Source: Euryodendron excelsum
Lineage: Eukaryota; Streptophyta; Magnoliopsida; Ericales; Pentaphylacaceae
Length of the DNA: 64,000 nucleotides
Direction: 5' to 3'
Assembly: GCA_033060915.1 (NCBI GenBank)
Contig: CM065381.1
Span: 2,870,001-2,934,000, forward strand
The notes under the pieces: model-generated
The model's database searches: none
Told to the model about the DNA's origin: nothing
Seen by the model: the letters and a program-made list of their open reading frames with translations, nothing else
Shown: piece after piece, positions 21,457 to 36,000 of the stretch
Numbering within the stretch: position 1 is the stretch's first letter
Layout: each line of letters opens with the position of its first letter
Made by a program: the position numbers and the translations under genes

Positions 21457-23723
21457 GAAGGCTAAAACGAAATTGCGTTTGAAGCAATAGCTCCTTTTTT
21501 GTTGGTTCCATTGGTAGCTTGATTGCATTGAAACCAAAGCTGATTGACACAACAAAGCATTATGAGTTATTAATGGACATATTGAGCTGTGGCCTTCAGA
21601 TGTCACGTTTGGCTGCTGGGCTCACAGTGAACTGTGATTAAGTCATTTATTCGAGCATTCTAGGGTCGTCTCTAAAAGAACAAGTGGAGAACATTTCTTT
21701 ACAAGCATTCATGTCCATAATCAAACCAAAACCGGAATGGATGCTGCTCAACAACTAAAAATGAGAAGCAAACCTAGAAACTCCAGTTAACCTGATAGGC
21801 AAATTAGTTCAAGATACACTGGGTATCTTAGAGAGAAACCTGATAAAAAACTATTTCAAAATGGATCTTTAAGCACCAAGAATAATTAGATATTATATGA
21901 CAGCGCACTTTATTTTAATAAAAATAACGGGCACTCATGTATAGAACGTTTTAGGAAATTTGTGTAGAGAAAAATGTTAAGAGTAACTTTTTTTTTTTTT
22001 GAGTTATTTCTGATAAAATAAATATTAGACTGACCTTTTCTTATGACAAACCTTGTTCATTGGAGAGACTAAAGAGGTTTGCCAACACATTTATAGAGGT
22101 TTCAAATGAGTTATGGTAAAGGGTCTTTTTTTGGCAAACAGTCATACCAGTAGGAAAGATTGTGTTTTAGGATGAATGGTTGAATATTACATGGAGGTGC
22201 ATCTTGGGGCATATGGATGTATAATGACAAGGTTGCGTATGTAATGCATATTAAATTTATCTGGTATTGGAAACAAACTGAATGATATTAAGTTTTACTG
22301 ATCAATCTGGTTCTGCTAGATCTACCACCTTAAAGTTGAATCTTGTCTATTTTACAAGGTTTTGTTACAAATAATTTTGAATAAGCAACATAATTAATGA
22401 TAAAGTTAAGTCCATAACGGCTCAAAATCTCAATCACACTAGACTTACCACAATTGCAATTACATTGCTTAGCTATTATGTGAGGTTTCTGGTGTAGGAC
22501 TAGTATCGAGTACACTCTCCATGGGCATCACATTCCATCAAAGAAGCATGGACACTTCTAAGAAGGTGGTTAAACTCTCCCTTAACAAGCATCCAAACAT
22601 GTCCTACTATTTTGAAATATTTTGGAATAGAATATAGATCTGGATACGCTTTGGACAGTTGAGGGATTCACGTTTCCATCGCTAAAGCATACATGAAACA
22701 CATTGTAACTTGTAAGTTTGAAGAAAAGAACTTTGCATCCAATTGTAAAACAAAAACTATGTGGATTTATACCGAATTTAATGCTTAAGCTATTGTATAC
22801 TTGCTTTTTTAATTTTAATTAGTGTTATCTTGCAATTTTTTCATTATCTTTGAGTAAAATATTCATATGTGTTACATATAAAAGTTATAAAATATATATC
22901 TTTTGTTGTATTCCCATTGTGTCATGTTCTGCTTTTTTGACATGTTTCATGTCCGTGCTTCTTAGCATTCCACATTCATCAGACTCATCACGCCTAGGAT
23001 TTGAGTTGCAACAAATATTCCACAAGAAAGGTTTAGAAGCTATGAAGGTTCTCTAGAATATGTTCTTCATTGAATTAGAAGAGTTAACAGAGTTTTATAT
23101 AGACTAGAAGAACTCTAATTCTAAAAGGGTTATGATTCCTCAATTTGGAAACTAAAGTCTTTGGCTGCCATAGCTATTTAAACCTTCTGAAAAAACATAT
23201 TTGGAGACCTTAACGTTAGTTGACCCATATTATAACCCACAGGTGACACCTACTGCTCATGCCATTAAATTTTTCGTATTACCATAATACCCTTGACCTA
23301 TAAAACTAGGAAAAATTTGACTAACAGAATACTTGACCTTAAAGTAAACATAAATAAGATTCTACTACGACTTAGGAACTTGGATATGCATGGTACTATA
23401 GGCCCCATGTTGAAATCATGCCAGTTCCGGTTTTAGCCACTTCCTTGAATTTACTTTTCCTTGCTCTTCATATAGACTGGATACGGCTCATTAGAATCTG
23501 CATTGAACTTACGGACTAAATTTACATTTTACTCATGTATTATCCATATATCTGCAGTTAATTGTCTTGCTAATGTGCTCACTTCTTTAATAAGTTTTTG
23601 AGCTAGCATCTTCCCTTTGTGGCCTAGTTGCAAGGAACTGCCTGATTCTTATGCTCCCGTTATTAATTTTTATTTTTGTTTCTTCCTTTACTTACTCATT
23701 TCATCATGGCCAACTATTTTCAG

Positions 23724-23790
23724 GATTTCTTCTACTCTTATCTTCGGTTGAAAGTTGTGAAAAAACAGACAGACAAAGCCGGGGAAAATT
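23724..23790 (+). other. VLN4: 5' leader part of the villin start exon
   Basis: After the acceptor TTTCAG (ending 23723) 67 leader bases precede the start codon. They contain no upstream ATG. The base three before the ATG is A (AAATTATGG), a good plant start context. Confidence 0.75.
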
Positions 23791-24008
23791 ATGGCTGTTT
23801 CAATGAGAGATTTAGATCCAGCTTTTCAGGGAGCTGGACAAAAGGCGTATCCTTTTCTTAGGATATTTTAACATGGTGAACTTCTGTAGGAATCATTGCC
23901 GCCCTTTTTCTAGAAGATTGGAAGCAATACCTCCAGTCGGCCCTATTTTGCAGACTGTTCTCTCTCTCTTACTTTCCTTTTTTTCTTTTGTAGGGTGGTT
24001 TTTTTTTT

Positions 24009-24079
<71 letters not shown>

Positions 24080-27000
24080 GTTAATATACTGTCAATTTTC
24101 TCGGAGCTTTCATTAGAAAAGAAGGGTTGATAGGGATGATTTGCGAAAAACAAAAAAAGTAATAACGATGCCATCTGCTGCTATTATGATTTCGGCTGCT
24201 GCTGCTACCATTATCATTATTATATATGTACCTATTTATTTACTTGGTTTTAGATTTCACTGGTAATGGATATTCACAATCTGTTTTCCTTTACAATATA
24301 TAGTGGAATTGAAATATGGCGTATTGAAAATTTCCATCCAGTGCCCGTCCCAAAGTCCTTTTATGGAAAATTTTTTACTGGGGACTCGTATGTGATTTTG
24401 AAGGTATTCGATCTAATTCTGATCCAATGGCATTTTTTTCTTTCTCTGTGTAGTTTATAGTTACGAATGTTTGCTGTATAATTGGCTCCTAAAGGACAGA
24501 GTTGATCTTATTTTGTGTAGTCAGTCTTCTATATTGTTTGTTTTTTAATTGCACTGGCTAATAACTATTTTGTTGCTTATTGTGATTTTGTTTTAATCAC
24601 AAATTTTTGTCATATAATTGGCTCAGGGACAGGCTTGATGATGCCTGTCTTACAGCTATCTAACATGATTTAGGCATGTTAATGTTTACAGAACATGTGT
24701 TAGTCCACCTACTGCCATGCTGCTTATTAGCATATGTACCAAGATCACCAAAAATTCATTCTTTATTAATGATCTATGTAGATGGTCAAAATTAACGTGC
24801 CCTTCCATTTTTAAGTTCAATCCTACACCTGCCTTGACTATTATGATGCTCTGTTATTGCTAGTTAGCGGAGAGATTTTTTATTGGCTATGAAAGATGGA
24901 ATGTACGAAGGGCAGCCTAATGCACAAGGCTCCCACCAATGCGGTGTTTGGGGAGGGTCAGATGTACTGAGGAGTCCATGTCATATATTAAGACGGTAGT
25001 CAATCCATTCTGAAATTGGACACATACCTATGCTTGCCTCCTGGCACCTGCACAAGATATTATTTAGTGTAGATTCCCACGGTAGTAAACAATGAAGTAC
25101 TGCAGCAATTTTTCCTTGTGGTTCTTGCTTTTGTAAATTTGGAATTACTTGGAAGAACCAGGTTTATATGAAGCCAGAGCTATAGTTGCTTGATACAATG
25201 ACTGGATACTGGTATGAAATTAATAATCAATATATAGCATGTACATTTCTGTACCTCAAGTTTCTTGCTCATTAGATGATCAAAGTCTCCTTGTACATTT
25301 GGGATTTCTTAGGGAAGAATAGACTACTAATCAATGAAGAGACTTCTTGTTGTTTTTTTTTTTTTTTTTGTCAATTCCAGGTTTCTTCCCAAATTTCCTT
25401 GTGTCCTCTTTTTGAACAGCAAGCCATGTGACAATAATTGCATAGGCAATTCATGGAAGGGTAGCATTTAGGGTTCAAGAAAAGTGGGAAAAACTGCTAG
25501 CCTTCACAAATGGGGGAGGAGGTTAGCTTTTAAGGATGAGACTTCTCCCTGTAGTAGGCTAGTAGCTCTATAGTAACTCTTACACTTACTACATTATCCT
25601 TCTGAGGCTTCCTAGTACAGTGAATGAACTGACATGCAATGGTTAGTGGGAGTTGGATCTCTCCTGGTGATGCTGAATATCACCAAAATTTTCTGTCTAG
25701 TAGTCATCAAAACTTTTTACTTCCATTAACTTTCTGCTTCCAACTGGCACTTACCATTTTGAGTAATACATGCATCCCCGTAAAACATTTACTTGTATTT
25801 TTAGTAACATTTAATATCACTTCTATACTTAGGTATTTCAAGTTGGAAAGCATTTTGCAGTTCTAATTCCTCTGTCTGAAATTCTTTTTCATGGATATTA
25901 ATTTATTGTGACCTTATTCTAAAATTTTACATTTCGTATATGAATCACGTGGGCATATTGAGCACCATTGCAGCATATTTTCTTATTGTCAAGTATGCTG
26001 CAATCATCCTGTGCAACGAGTGGCTCCATTTTGTGTTTTTCTACTTCATTCTCAACAGCATCATTGCAAACAGTAGCATTTAATATCGAAGATGATAAAC
26101 TGAAGTGGCCGTAGTTGTTGAGATATAAAGCTGATCAATCATGGTATGAGTCCTGTTATTTTAATGATCAAGTTTGGTTGCCAGACTGGTTCATTTTAAG
26201 GATACTAGAAGTTGAGGCACACAGTTTGCCCATTACACCCACTAACCCCATTATTCCCACTAACCGACCTCACTAATCCTGTTATTTCCAGTAACCCAAA
26301 AACGCCAGTTGTTAGTTATGTTCGTTTGAAAATACAATTTTGTCCTTAAAAGGCTTCACATACCGAAGCGAGCTGTTCCCTTTTAGTATAGTATTGAAGT
26401 ATATATGTAATATGTAGATGTAGAGCCAAGCATTTTTTTGCTTTTTATTGCTCTACAATTTGGGATGATCTTCTTATGTGATATCCAGGAGCGTAGACAA
26501 CATAGTCCTTTTTCTTTTTTTCCCCACATTGTCCAGCTTGGAGACAACTAATGTTGAGATATTAATGCCAAAAAATCAATGAGGCTGTTGGATGTATTGA
26601 TTTGTAGAACAATAAAGAGGAATGAACTTTTAAGCTTGACCTCTTAATGTTTTCACCATATGCAATCTGATTGGTTTCCAAATACCAGGGAACATTTTAT
26701 ATACGGGACAAAACGTAGGCAATATGTTGTCCCTCAAACGATATTCATCAAGTAGAGGCATTGGTATATGGCCCTCTATGTGTGCATATTATGTAAACTT
26801 ATATAAATCCAAAAGGCCTTTGCCCCCCACTGCCGCCAACCCCCCCCCCCACCCCCCAAAAAAAAAAAAAAAAAAAAACAACACACACAACTATAGGTTG
26901 GCCATACAATTTCCATATTGATATTCTGCTCAAATTTTGGTGTCTCTTATTGTTTCAAAAAATGTACAGCCACATATGATGAATAAGATTGTTTAGTTAA

Positions 27001-30000
27001 CTTGTTTTTACACCATTTTTTTAGTGACATGGAAGGTAGGATTCTTAACCCTTTTTTTCTACTCTGCATGTTTAGAACTCATTTTTATTAATTTCAATAA
27101 TGTTTCTTACTTTCTTTTCTCAGACAACTGCTCTAAAAAGTGGTGCCTTGCGTCATGATATCCACTATTGGCTTGGTAAAGATACCAGTCAGGTAAACTT
27201 TAATTATTACATTGTTTTTAACCTTCATACAATATCCTGCTATTTGCAATTTGGCCCTCTCAACTCTGTTTAAATAGGATGAAGCTGGTACTGCAGCCGT
27301 CAAGACTGTTGAACTGGATGCAGCTCTTGGTGGGCGTGCTGTTCAATATCGTGAAGTACAGGGCCATGAAACTGAGAAGTTCCTTTCTTATTTCAAACCA
27401 TGTATTATACCTCAAGAAGGTGGAGTTTCGTCTGGGTTTAAGCATGCTGTGGCTGAAGAGCACAAGACACGCATGTATGTTTGCAAAGGAAAGCATGTTG
27501 TTCATGTGAAAGAAGTAAGTCTGTTCTACAAATGTGCAGCTGTTGCTAGATCTGTAGCATGTATCACTGTGTCTCTTTATTCACAACTGTCTTTATGCTG
27601 GGGCACAGGTTCCTTTTGCTCGATCATCACTCAGTCATGATGACATCTTTATCCTGGATACCAAGTCTAAAATTTTTCAGTTCAATGGTTCCAACTCTTC
27701 TATACAAGAGAGGGCCAAAGCACTAGAAGTTGTCCAGTACATTAAAGATACTTACCATGATGGAAAATGTGAGGTAGCTGCCATCGGTAAGTGAATAATC
27801 CATTGGGTGGACATAAAGATGATACCTCGATCACCATCACTAGCTAAGTCTATTCCGTGATCCATTTATGCAGAGGATGGAAGACTAATGGCCGATGCAG
27901 AAACTGGTGAATTCTGGGGTTTCTTTGGTGGCTTTGCTCCACTTCCAAGGAAAACAGCGAATGATGAGGACACAACTATTGATGCTATTCCCACAAGTCT
28001 ATTTCGGTAATATTTCCTTGGGGTTTGCCATTTAACATTTATGTTACTGTTAAATTGGTCTCTTTTGGAAATGCATCTGACAGTTCCAAAGTCCCAATAC
28101 ATTGAAAAATTTATTATAACATGTATAGATTTGTGCATATTCTTCTTTTCCTTATGTTTTGATCAACTTCTCCATATTTCAATTTTATGCAAACGGAAGG
28201 TCAAACAAAAACAGAAATTTATCTGTTGCTAATATTTGTTATTTTTGGGTATAATTTGCTTATATAATGTAACTTTTGATCACATTTAATATAAGGTGTC
28301 TTTACATTCTGGTATGTTATATATATTAATACATATCCATTTCCTTTTATTCTGTTTAAAATTTGAGATGTTCAATTTAAAAAAACAACAAAAAGTAAAA
28401 AGAAATCTTATTCCTTGGAAATGGGTTTTTATAGCAGAAACCGAATAGAAATATAAAAATGTAAACGTATTAAGGTAATGAAAATCTAACAGAATTGAAG
28501 TTTTTTTTTGGGGTGGTAAGCTAGGGATCCTTTACATCTAGTTTTCACACAATGTGTTTGCCATTCCAGTGTTGAGAAGGGGCAGGCAGAACCTGTTGAG
28601 GCTGATTCGTTGACTAGGGAGCTGCTAGACACAAATAAATGTCATCTTCTAGATTGTGGGTTAGAAGTTTTTGTGTGGATGGGGAGAAATACCTCTCTTG
28701 ATGACAGAAAAAGTGCAAGTGGAGCTGCAGAAGTAATATTTTATACTTTACTGTTGATTCTTAATTTGGTAGTAAATCGTCTGCCATTCTTTTTACTGTC
28801 ATTAGTTTTACTGAACAGGAGCTAGTCCGTGGACTTAACCGGCCAAAATCTCATATAATCCGTGTAATTGAGGGGTTTGAGACAGTGATGTTCAGGTCAA
28901 AGTTTGATTCCTGGCCTCAGTCTGCTGGGGTAGCTGTATCTGAGGATGGTAGAGGAAAGGTTGCTGGTCAGTTAAATGATAAATTATTTCAGATTTTTAT
29001 GCCTTTCCCGGGAAATTTTTATTGCAATATATATATCTGCTCCTAAAATTATTTATTTTTGTTTGTTTGATTTTATTTTTATGTGTGTTTTAAGTCTAAT
29101 TCTTCTTCTTCTTCTTGTTATAGAAGTTCTTACCAGTGTTATCTATTGATGATTGTGTAGCACTTTTAAAACGCCAGGGGGTTAATGTGAAAGGTCTATT
29201 GAAAGCTGCTCCTGCAAAAGAAGAACCTCAACCATATATTGATTGCACAGGAAATCTACAGGTTCTCCATTAAGTTCATATATGTATCCATATTAATCTA
29301 GCAAAGTAGGTGTAGTACTGAGATCTATGCCTCAGTGTGTTTGTATTCTTCTTTCCCACTGTTAAAACCTAACCTTTTCTAAGTAGAATCAAGTTCTATG
29401 CGGAACAATAAAGAATGGAGCCTGCGTTCATTGCCCCCATCCACCACCACCCACACAGACACACCTCTCTTCTATTTTTGAATAATTTAAACTTATAGTA
29501 TAACTGTATTCTTTGTTTGTAGAAGGGGACCAAGTAAGCTGGGAAATGGTTGATTTATGCTGTCCTAACTTTTTTATTTTACTGAAATTCAGGATCCTCT
29601 CCTAACCCATGGGGATTCATAAGCAACAAACCATCCCCCCCTCTTTCTTTTTCAGTATATGGGAAATAGAATTGGTTTTGTTCTTGTGAAAGGAGGAAAA
29701 AAAATTTGAAGTTTTTTTTGGTAGATAAAAATTTCGAGAACTTAACTGCTCGAAGTGCTCCAGAACATCTGTAAATCATTTCAGAACAAAAAAAAAAAAA
29801 AAAAAAAAAATCATGATACTTCAAAAGTCTTTCAAAATTTTCTAGACCTGCTCCCTAGTGCATCTGAAATACTTTCTTATTATAGGTGTTTCTTTAACAA
29901 TTCAAAGTTTCTTGTTAATAAATTTTATCCCTGTTCCCATTTGGCAGTGACTTTGTCTTGGCCCTCTATGTAAGAACATAACTGAATTCAAAGAAACTTG

Positions 30001-33000
30001 AATCTGTTTTTGGATTTTTTTGTTGTCATTGGTTTATGTGCTAATGGTAGTTTCCACTATGGTTACACAGGTTTGGCGAGTGAATGGCCAAGAGAAGATT
30101 CTCCTTCAAGCTTCTGATCAGTCAAAATTTTACAGTGGAGATTGCTATATCTTTCAGTATTCCTATCCTGGCGAAGATAGAGATCAATACCTCATAGGGA
30201 CATGGTTTGGGAAGCAGAGCATTGAGGTGAAAAGAATTTTCAGTTTAGAGTTTTGCTTTGAATTTTTTTTCCTTGCTTGGATGGTGTACATATAAGATCA
30301 CATCTAACAGCTTTCAAACTTATGGATCCATCTAAAATTGATGACGCAGACACATAAAGTAAGGTCTACAGACTAAAGTTGGCAAGGCACTAATGTGAAA
30401 ATGAATGTACACATCTCATCTTTTGAGAACTTAACTAGCTTGAAGCAAGATTTTAATAATTTTGCTTATACGTGACATTCCCTTTCTATAGTTGTCCAAA
30501 ACAGACATCCTCTTGTCAAAGACATGCCAATGACAGCATAAGAGCAAAAGAATATCTGCATAAGTTTTATTCTCCTATTCAAATCTGGAACATTGATTTA
30601 CATGAATAATATATCTAGAACAATAAAAAGGGGCTCACACTTTGGGAGTGGCCTCTACTAAGCATCTACAGCAAGTTGTTTATATTTGAACTGATATACT
30701 TAACTCGAGTCAAGAAGTCTTCATGCAGTTGGGGTTTATATATAACTGTTTTTTCCAGCTGGCTCTAAACAAATCTGTGTCTTGGTTAAATTTAACTTAA
30801 TCATGTTCTTTGTCATTATCTCAACCTATGGCCTTTTGAGCCTTTCGCTTGTCCTTTTGGCACCTTCCACCTCAAAAAAAAAAAAAAAAAAAAAATAAAC
30901 TCCTATCTGTAGGTTTGTTGGTTGGTCTACATTGAATGTGATCAGCCCATCTCAAACATTTTTCCTTAATTTTATCTTGAATTTGTTGATACTTCTAACT
31001 TCCCCACACCAAGTTGATTTCTTATTCTTTTTTTTTTTTTTTGGGCAACACTACTCATTTATCTCACCATGCTCTTTTTAGCTATTTACATGATTTGAAT
31101 ATGTTATTTCTTTTACATTCAACATTCTATGCCATACAAGATAACAAGCATTATACTTGTGCTATACAGCTTTCCCTTCAACTTATTAGGAATTCTACTA
31201 TTACTGAATACTCCAGTAGCAATCATGCAGTTTGTCCATACTATTGTAAGTCTATAGGCAACATACCTCGCCAATCTACTCTCTTATGAATAACCAATCC
31301 AGGGTATCAAAGCTAGTCACTCTTAGATATCTTTAATTTTCAGCACAATACCTTTCAAGCATTTCACTATGGTGATATTTCATCTTCAATTCAATGAAAA
31401 TGTTCCCTTTTAATGGCTAATGGAATGGCGCTGCATCTACAATTATCTGAAGGGAATTATTTTGTTCTGTTAAGCCTGCCTATTCGAAACTGAGAAAATT
31501 AAAAACACTTTTTGTCACTGAAATTGTAATGGTGACTAATCCCACCACATCAAAAAAATATATAAGTAGAAAGGGAGGTTGGATTATATTCCCTAATAAC
31601 CATTTATTTGTAAGTAATAGATGATTATAATTAAAAGCATCAAGGGGATGTAAGCCATGTACTAAAAGTCCAAGACAAACTAGAGGTCCACGTTTCAATT
31701 TATACACTCCTTACACTTCCATATTCTTTACAAAATTCAAAAACCTAGGTCAGGATCAGCCTTCCCTGAGAGCCAACTATACAAAATAGCTGAAAAACTA
31801 CTTTCAACCTATACACTGGTTGCTCTATCCCTTGGAACTATCTCCTATCCTGTTCACCCCAAATCAGCTAACTCAGGCAAAAAGGAATGAGGCGCCAAGC
31901 CTTCCTCCTCTTGTTTTATCCATCAGAGTACCCCACCAACTATGCAACAACGCCTTCACCTCCCAAGGGAAAACCCACGACATCCCAAAGGTTACCGGAA
32001 TAAACACCCTAGCCTCGCCCCATAGTGAGGAAGGAAATGAGGAATCGATTCTCCATCATCCTTGTATAAGCACCACCAACTCACCATAACCCTGTGTCTC
32101 TTAACCAGGTTATCAATGGTAAGGATTTTGTCATGCGCTGCACACCTCACAAAAAACCATACATTGGTGGGAGCACTGCACAACCACATTCTTTTCCAAG
32201 GAAAGCCCAACCCCCATCTTTTCTAATACCCATGATGCCTGTGTTTGCACTTGGGCAACAGTACCATCCACAAATTTTGAGACTTCTTTTTTTTTTTTTT
32301 ACTTTCTTTCTCTCTTTTATCTCTCACTCGCTCTCTCTCTTCTGAACATGCACACACGCATTTACAACACAGACAAAGTGCAATGCAATTATGCAATCAT
32401 ATCTGGAATTTAGTCTGTGAAATTTTGGTTGCACCTGTGCCATGAATCTAATTTGATGCAGCTTTTTTTGCATTTGTGAATCTAGTTATTTACCATGCAT
32501 TGATAATGCAATATAGGAAGATCGAGCTTCAGCTATTTCACAGGCAAACAAGATGATTGAGGCACTGAAGTTTCTGCCTGTTCAAGTAATTTACCTTCGC
32601 TAATGGTTGGATTTTTAGTCCAGGGATTTATTTTCTGTAAGTACCCATAAACTAATAGTTTGATTATTGTGAATTTACAGGCTCGTATCTTTGAAGGAAA
32701 GGAACCAATCCTGTTCTTTTCAATATTTCAGAGCTTTATTGTTTTTAAGGTATGTGACAATTGAAACACTAAAAAAGGATTTTCAACTTGAAAGTTCATG
32801 TTCTTCATTCAAAATTATTATTTGTTCATTTCACAATGGCTTCCAACACCATTCTGTATAAAACTCATCAGGGTGGTCTCAGCGATGGGTACAAGAAATA
32901 CGTTACAGATAGTGATCCTCCAGATGTAACGTATACTGAGGATGGACTTGCATTATTTCGGGTTCAAGGTTCTGGACCTGAAAATATGCAAGCAATTCAA

Positions 33001-36000
33001 GTTGAACCAGTAAGTCCTTTTTGCAGTTTTCCCTGTTCACCTTCTGATTCTTTTACTATGGCTAGATATAGATTGACGTAGTCTCGCTCTTAATTTAAAA
33101 CTATGGGGCATTTTTCATTATTTTCAGTTCAGTTACAGCCAAAAATATGAATAGACATGGTCTTTATTTGCCTTCGTTTATTTATTGAATTATTTTAAAA
33201 TATTTGGTTATAGCTTGATTGACTTACAAAGAGGCTTCTGCTAGCAGCATTTTCCATGTGATTGATCACAATCCAAATAATAGTGCTGCTGAGAGCAGCA
33301 GTTACCTGAAATTGGAATTGGGCATATGATCATATTTCCTTTGCCTATTTTTTATTTCTTTAGGTTCCTTTGGCAGGGTTATGTTTCTCGTGAACTTCTA
33401 CTTAATAGTATCTTCAAATAATTGATGAATTACATTCCAACTGAGGTCATGATCTTTATGTGAAGGGCATGTAATATTTAGTGTATGCACCATCATTTGT
33501 AGGAAACACCAGTGACTGCAAAATTTTTCATTGCTTGTGTGATTATACATGTACAGTAACAGTGAGAATTCAATTATATGCCAAGAATTGAGATATACAA
33601 TCTGCTGTTTCCCCATCCTAGATGGTATTGCACTCACTCACTCCTTAGTTTTCTTGAACCACTTGCCCCACTGTCAGATGCGTGAATTGAGAACTGTCCA
33701 TCAAATTATTTGGTTTCTTTTGCTCAAGCTCCCTAGAAAGTATTCTGTAGCCATAGTCATGATAGGAAGGTTTCAGAAATTAATTCGAAGACTTACATAG
33801 GCAAAATAGTATCTAGGATTTTAAAAGAGCGTATTTGAGGTTACATCCTTTTATAACGAGTGACCAATTGAGTTTTTCCATGGTTTACCATTCATGGAAA
33901 TTAGGTTTTTGGAGTTCTTTGATGTGGGGCTTCTTTATCATGCACTTCTCATATGTACATACTGCTGTAAAAATTGATAAGCTTCTATAAACAACTGCTT
34001 TTTAACTTTTGTCTTTGAGGCTACAAGATTTGATTTTACAGCTTCTTTTTCCTGAGATGGGTGGTTATGGTGTGTTAGGTACTTAAATTCAAAATTTGTG
34101 TGTTTCCCTCTTACAAACATGGGATTATGCTCCCCAAGCATTTCACCACTCTTCAAGCCTTCATATACACATAGGTTGAAGTATGTGGGATCACATGTCT
34201 TCAACAAAAATTTAGGGGGACCTCCAACCAGTTGTAAACCAATATTGTATTATGTTGTATAGATAAAAAGGGCATTATGCTTGTTCATTGTTCTTGATGA
34301 AGGTATGAAACTGGAAAGTGCAGTTTTGTACCACAAAATAATGGAAGAGGTTCTTTGCAAAGAAAAAAGTGCATTAGAAAGCCTTCACGAAACCAAGTTT
34401 GCATTTAGTTATGAAAACACGACTCCTTGCTCTAATAAAGCCCTGGTTTATTGACAGAAGAATGTTCTTGTTGCCTATTTTGCCAGTTTACTGTGCCAAC
34501 TAAACTAGGGAAAAGTTTTAGTTAGCATATACTAAGAACTTATTGACAAACTATCCACATCCAAAGTTTACTTTCAAATAATAACATGTTATTGTTATGT
34601 AGTATATCCTATTATGTAATATCATTCCAACTCTTTGACTCTCTCAAATTCTAGTGCTGTGCAGTCTTCTCCTCCTTTTACTTTGAAGGCACATGCTTTT
34701 TTAATATATGAAGAAATTTGATTTTATATTTTATTTGAATCAGGCGGCTTCATCTTTAAACTCCTCGTACTGCTACATTCTACACAGTGGCTCCACTGTC
34801 TTTACATGGTCTGGAAACCTTGCAACCTCAGAGGACCAGGAACTTGTTGAGAGGCAGCTGGATCTGATAAAGGTGTGATGTATTCTATGGCCGGTTTCCT
34901 TACAACCTCAGGCATGAGTTATGTTTCTGTTCAAACATCTCTGATGGATAGAACCACAACAAAGAGTACTCTTACTCATCATTTTGTATTTCGGAATTTT
35001 TGTTCGATTTCTCCTCACTATTCTGTGAATCATTTAAAATGACCTGATCATTCATATGTACACTCTGATTTCACTTGGAGAAGTGTTTTTCCTTTTACCA
35101 ATATACTATTCTAGACGTCCCCTACTCTTTATAAACTTGTCAGACATTGTCATTGCAGCCAAATCTGCAGTCCAAAACACAAAAAGAAGGTGCAGAATCT
35201 GAACAATTTTGGGATTTGTTAGGCGGAAAATCTGAATACCTGAGCCAGAAGATTGGAAAGGGTGCTGAAAGTGATCCCCATTTATTCTCGTGCACTTTTG
35301 CAAAAGGTATGGACTACCACCTTTTGTACTGATGTTCTATTCCATTCATTTGATTGTCAGTCTTACCACTTAATGCAACTGGTATTAATTTGATCCTCTC
35401 TGTTCCTTCCATTGCACTTATTAATGCTGAAATGCACCATGGCCTCAGGAGATTTAAAGGTATGTATTATCTTAATTTGACTATCAGTATTTGAAATCTG
35501 TCCCTTAGTAGGTCAAGCTTGTATATCCCTTTTCCTTTTTATTTCTCTGGTAAAAGTGTGTATCTCCCTTAAGTCTGTTTTACATTATCTTAATTGGACT
35601 CTTAAGTATTGGAAATCTGCCCCTTACTGGGTTACGCTTGTATTTGCAATGTAGCTTTTTGAAATTTCGTTTAAATTAAAAAAATCCATCATTTCAAAAT
35701 CCTAATTTTTTTCTTTTTCTTTCTCTGGTAATGTAAGTGATCAAGTTCCATTCTAAACAGATTCCCACGTCTTATTCAGTGCATGGGTTTACATTGCTAA
35801 TAAAGTTTTCTTACTTGTACAATATCTATATCTGTATCTATGTATATCTATATCTATATACAGTATAAAGGCCGCCATCGCCGTGGTTGCGGCAAGTGGA
35901 TCATTTTGAGTGGCTCCAAAGTTTTGATTAAAAAGTTTTTTGATTTAAGAATAAAAAATGATAAATAATTGTTTGGTTCTCTTTGGTTCACTGTACATGT

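Noticed and set aside
23873..24174. Open frames with poly-Gly (plus) or poly-Pro (minus)
   Set aside because: Created entirely by the G59 tract inside villin intron 2.
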